DNA from: CAJCIY01 sp964245825
GTDB taxonomy: Bacteria > Actinomycetota > Actinomycetes > Mycobacteriales > CAJCIY01
Assembly: GCA_964245825.1 (NCBI GenBank)
Contig: CAXTNT010000028.1
Location: 1-7,738 of the forward strand
Length of the DNA: 7,738 nucleotides
Direction of reading: 5' to 3'
Shown: positions 6,259 to 7,738 of the stretch, in pieces
Layout of the letters: each line of letters starts with the position of its first letter
Position numbering within the stretch: position 1 is the first letter of the stretch
Translations under genes and position numbers: made by a program
The notes under the pieces: generated by a model
The model's database searches: none
Told to the model about the DNA's origin: nothing
The model's input: the letters and a program-made list of their open reading frames with translations, nothing else

Positions 6259-6340
6259 CCCGACAACGGCGACCGGGCCGGCTCTGAGCGAACCCACCGC
6301 CGGTCGGTGTCGGCTGTCCGCCCGCCCGCCGGTCGGTCGG

Positions 6341-6391
6341 TGTCGGGGTTGTTTTCGCTTTTCGGGCCGGGAGCCGGACCGAACCCCGACA
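6341..6391. repeat. A module 5, 51-bp palindrome, diverged left arm
   Basis: The left arm reads TGTCGGGGTTGTTTTCG, against GGGTCCG in other copies. The outer ten pairs remain, but two inner C-G pairs are lost. The right arm is the CGGACCG form. Confidence 0.88.
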
Positions 6392-6472
6392 ACGGCGACC
6401 GGCCGGCGCCGAGCCGGACCGAACCCCGACAACGGCGACCGCCCCGCCGCCGAGCCGGACCGAACCCCGACA
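6371..6472. repeat. Right-arm-only repeats with a 40/41-bp period
   Basis: The right arm of A module 5, GAGCCGGACCGAACCCCGAC, recurs at 6411 and 6452 without any left arm. The spacers are GC-only variants (GGCCGGCGCC, GCCCCGCCGC). The series then rejoins a normal B module at 6473. Confidence 0.88.
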
Positions 6473-6539
6473 ACGGCGACCGGGCCGGCCCTGAGCGAAC
6501 CCACCGCGGGTCGGTGTCGGGGTGTCCGCCCGCCGGTCA

Positions 6540-6590
6540 TGTCGGGGTTGGGTCCGCCTTTCGGGCCGGGAGCCGGACGGAACCCCGACA
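6540..6590. repeat. A module 6, 51-bp palindrome
   Basis: Complete copy with left arm TGTCGGGGTTGGGTCCG and the CGGACGG right arm. It is the last full palindrome before the glycosyltransferase gene, 177 bp upstream of its start. Confidence 0.9.
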
Positions 6591-6639
6591 ACGGCGACCG
6601 CCGGCGCCGAGCCGGACGGAACCCCGACAACGGCGACCG
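6570..6639. repeat. Right arm of module 6 and one further solitary right arm
   Basis: GAGCCGGACGGAACCCCGAC at 6570 recurs at 6609, a period of 39, again without a left arm. After it, GGTCGGAACCTCG near 6654 looks like a decayed further copy, where the mosaic fades out. Confidence 0.82.
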
Positions 6640-6767
6640 CCGTCGCCGTGCGCGGTCGGAACCTCGCGGTTGCCGTCACACCGGACCAGCGCCGACCCCG
6701 CCCCGTGACCGGCCCCGCGCCGGCGCGCGTACTGGGAGACTGGCCGACGAGCCGAGGGAGGTACGAC
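6640..6767 (+). other. Unique leader region of the glycosyltransferase gene
   Basis: These 128 bp are the only largely non-repeated DNA upstream of the glycosyltransferase. I see its ribosome site but cannot assign a promoter; TTGCCG near 6670 resembles a -35 box without a matching -10. Confidence 0.4.
6756..6761 (+). promoter_or_regulatory. Ribosome binding site of the glycosyltransferase
   Basis: GGGAGG, 6 nt before the GTG at 6768. It fixes that GTG as the start. Confidence 0.8.
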
Positions 6768-7738
6768 GTGGCAGGCGCCGCGCGGGTCAGCGTCGTCGTG
6801 CCGACGCACGACCGACCGACTCTGCTCCCCCCGACGCTCGCCTCCGTCAACGCCCAGCGGGACCTGCCGGCCGGGGTCGAGGTCGAGATCGTCCTGGTCG
6901 ACGACGGCTCACAGACGACGCAGGCCGAGCAGATCGCCCGCGACCACGGCGCGCGCTACCTGCGGCACGAACGGTCCCGGGGGGTGTCGGCCGCCCGCAA
7001 CACCGGCATCGCGGCCGCGACCGGCAGCCACATCGCGTTCCTGGACGACGACGACCTGTGGGCGCCGACCAAGCTCGCGCGCCAGCTCGCCGCCCTCACG
7101 GAGCGCCCCGCGGCCTGTTGGAGCGCGACCGCCTGCATCGGCACCGACGGCGACCTGCGGGTCACCCACCTGCTCCGGATGGACGAGGTCGACGGTGCGC
7201 TGGCCGACCACCTGCTCTCCGACCAGCACATCCCGGGCGGCGGGTCCTCGGTGCTGGTCGAGGCCGCCGCGCTCGAGGCCGTCGGTGGCTTCGCCGAGGG
7301 GGTACGGGTTTGCGAGGACTGGGATCTGTGGATCCGCCTCGCCCGCCACGGCGTGCTGGCGTACGTGGACGAGCCGCTCGTCGCGTACCGGCGCTGGGGC
7401 GGCGGCGCGTCGGCCAACCTACGGCTCATCCACGAGGGCCGGGCCTGGATCATGGACCGGCATGACGCCGCGCACCGGCTCGTCCCCGACCACCGCGACG
7501 TCCCGTGGCTGCAGTGGGTCGGGGCGAGTGAGGCCGCCCACGGCCGCCGTGCCGGTGCCGCTCGCGCCTACCTTGCCGCTGCCCGGTACGGGGGCGGCAT
7601 CGGCCAGCTGGCGTACGCGGGGGCCGCCTTCGCCAGCCCGCGGCTGATCGTCCGTCGGCTGGCGCAGCTCGAGCGGCAGCAGATCTCACCCCAGGTCCGG
7701 GCCACCGCCGAAGCGTGGCTGGCGCCCTATACGGCCGG
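6768..7738 (+). CDS. Family 2 glycosyltransferase, C-terminus beyond the window
   Basis: The frame starts at GTG 6768 and is open to the right edge: 323 codons. It is a GT-A fold, inverting glycosyltransferase that moves a sugar from a nucleotide sugar to an unknown acceptor, acting in the cytoplasm or at the inner membrane face. Evidence in order: N-terminal strand and nucleotide-binding start RVSVVVPTHDRP (6-17); VDDGS (44-48); GVSAARNTGI (72-81); metal-binding FLDDDDLW (91-98, the DxD motif); GGGSSVLV (157-164); acceptor-side motif CEDWDLWIRLA (182-192, supplying the likely catalytic base); YRRWGGGAS (207-215). No transmembrane segment is evident in what can be seen. The C-terminal part from about 245 (WVGASEAAHGRRAGAARAYL) is helical and typical of such enzymes. 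Divergent from ccr across the repeat mosaic. Acceptor and pathway cannot be told without the neighbours to the right. Confidence 0.92.
   Translation, partial: MAGAARVSVVVPTHDRPTLLPPTLASVNAQRDLPAGVEVEIVLVDDGSQTTQAEQIARDHGARYLRHERSRGVSAARNTGIAAATGSHIAFLDDDDLWAPTKLARQLAALTERPAACWSATACIGTDGDLRVTHLLRMDEVDGALADHLLSDQHIPGGGSSVLVEAAALEAVGGFAEGVRVCEDWDLWIRLARHGVLAYVDEPLVAYRRWGGGASANLRLIHEGRAWIMDRHDAAHRLVPDHRDVPWLQWVGASEAAHGRRAGAARAYLAAARYGGGIGQLAYAGAAFASPRLIVRRLAQLERQQISPQVRATAEAWLAPYTA

Larger units (their letters stand above)
5547..6639. repeat. Modular palindromic repeat mosaic (A, B and C modules) between ccr and the glycosyltransferase
   Basis: Almost the whole divergent region is built from three modules. 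A is a 51-bp palindrome (six copies). B is 42 bp and follows A or an A right arm: 5696-5737, 5892-5933, 6011-6052, 6266-6307, 6473-6514. It carries its own dyad, CGACCGG ... CCGGTCG (5700-5706 with 5730-5736). C is 25 or 26 bp, ending in CGCCGGTCGG: 5738-5763, 5764-5789, 5790-5814, 5815-5840, 5934-5959, 6053-6077, 6078-6103, an expanded 33-bp form at 6308-6340, and 6515-6539. Degraded A/B- and C-like sequence reaches back to 5547-5584. Long open frames on both strands are a by-product of GC-rich sequence without stops; C is not a multiple of 3, so no frame is kept. The 100-N gap interrupts the fourth A-B block. Confidence 0.93.

Noticed and set aside
4200..6473. A minus-strand open frame of 757 codons that would make ccr a fusion with a long Arg/Pro/Asp-rich N-terminal repeat domain
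   Set aside because: The extra part is translated repeat DNA, crosses the N gap, and contains C modules that break the frame. Ccr is full length from 5531.
5645..6590. Integron attC sites
   Set aside because: The palindromes are folded and of similar length, but there is no integrase, no cassette genes between them, and no RYYYAAC core site that I can see.
5645..6640. CRISPR array
   Set aside because: The units abut or are separated by other repeated modules, not by unique spacers of even length, and there are no cas genes in the window.
5771..7465. A plus-strand open frame of 564 codons through the mosaic and into the glycosyltransferase region
   Set aside because: It crosses the gap and overlaps the glycosyltransferase in the wrong frame. 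Its composition is only Arg/Gly/Pro-rich repeat translation.

Overview
The window is very GC-rich DNA from an actinomycete-type bacterium (Actinomycetota). The signs are frequent GTG starts, strong third-position GC, actinobacterial-style lipoprotein and exported protein genes, and a crotonyl-CoA carboxylase/reductase very like the Streptomyces enzyme. A run of exactly 100 N shows it comes from a draft scaffold. The genus cannot be fixed from the sequence alone.

Layout, left to right. (1) Minus strand, 1-361: the N-terminal part of an exported protein that resembles the start of right-handed parallel beta-helix proteins; it runs off the left edge. (2) Minus strand, 565-1722: an APS kinase (CysC) whose N-terminal half looks like a decayed ATP-sulfurylase. 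(3) Minus strand, 1785-2183: a small exported protein of unknown family. (4) Plus strand, 2358-3863: a lipoprotein alpha/beta-hydrolase of the tripeptidyl-aminopeptidase type, divergent from (3). (5) 3864-4199: a convergent intergenic region with a 52-bp tandem repeat array and then a 20-22 bp repeat array that includes the 3' end of the next gene. (6) Minus strand, 4200-5531: crotonyl-CoA carboxylase/reductase (ccr). (7) 5532-6767: a divergent intergenic region of about 1.2 kb filled by a mosaic of 51-, 42- and 25/26-bp modules, with six copies of a 51-bp near-complete palindrome and the 100-N gap. (8) Plus strand, 6768 to the right edge: a family 2 glycosyltransferase, incomplete at its 3' end.

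The genes do not form one obvious pathway. Genes (1)-(3) lie in the same direction and could be partly co-transcribed. Three of the six products are predicted to be exported or membrane-anchored. Ccr is a central-metabolism enzyme (ethylmalonyl-CoA pathway or extender-unit supply) without its usual partners in view. The striking content is non-coding: ccr is bracketed by two unrelated sets of dyad-rich repeats, one at its 3' end and one reaching almost to its start codon. The upstream mosaic follows a simple length rule (51 + 42 + n x 25/26) and is the best candidate here for something undescribed.
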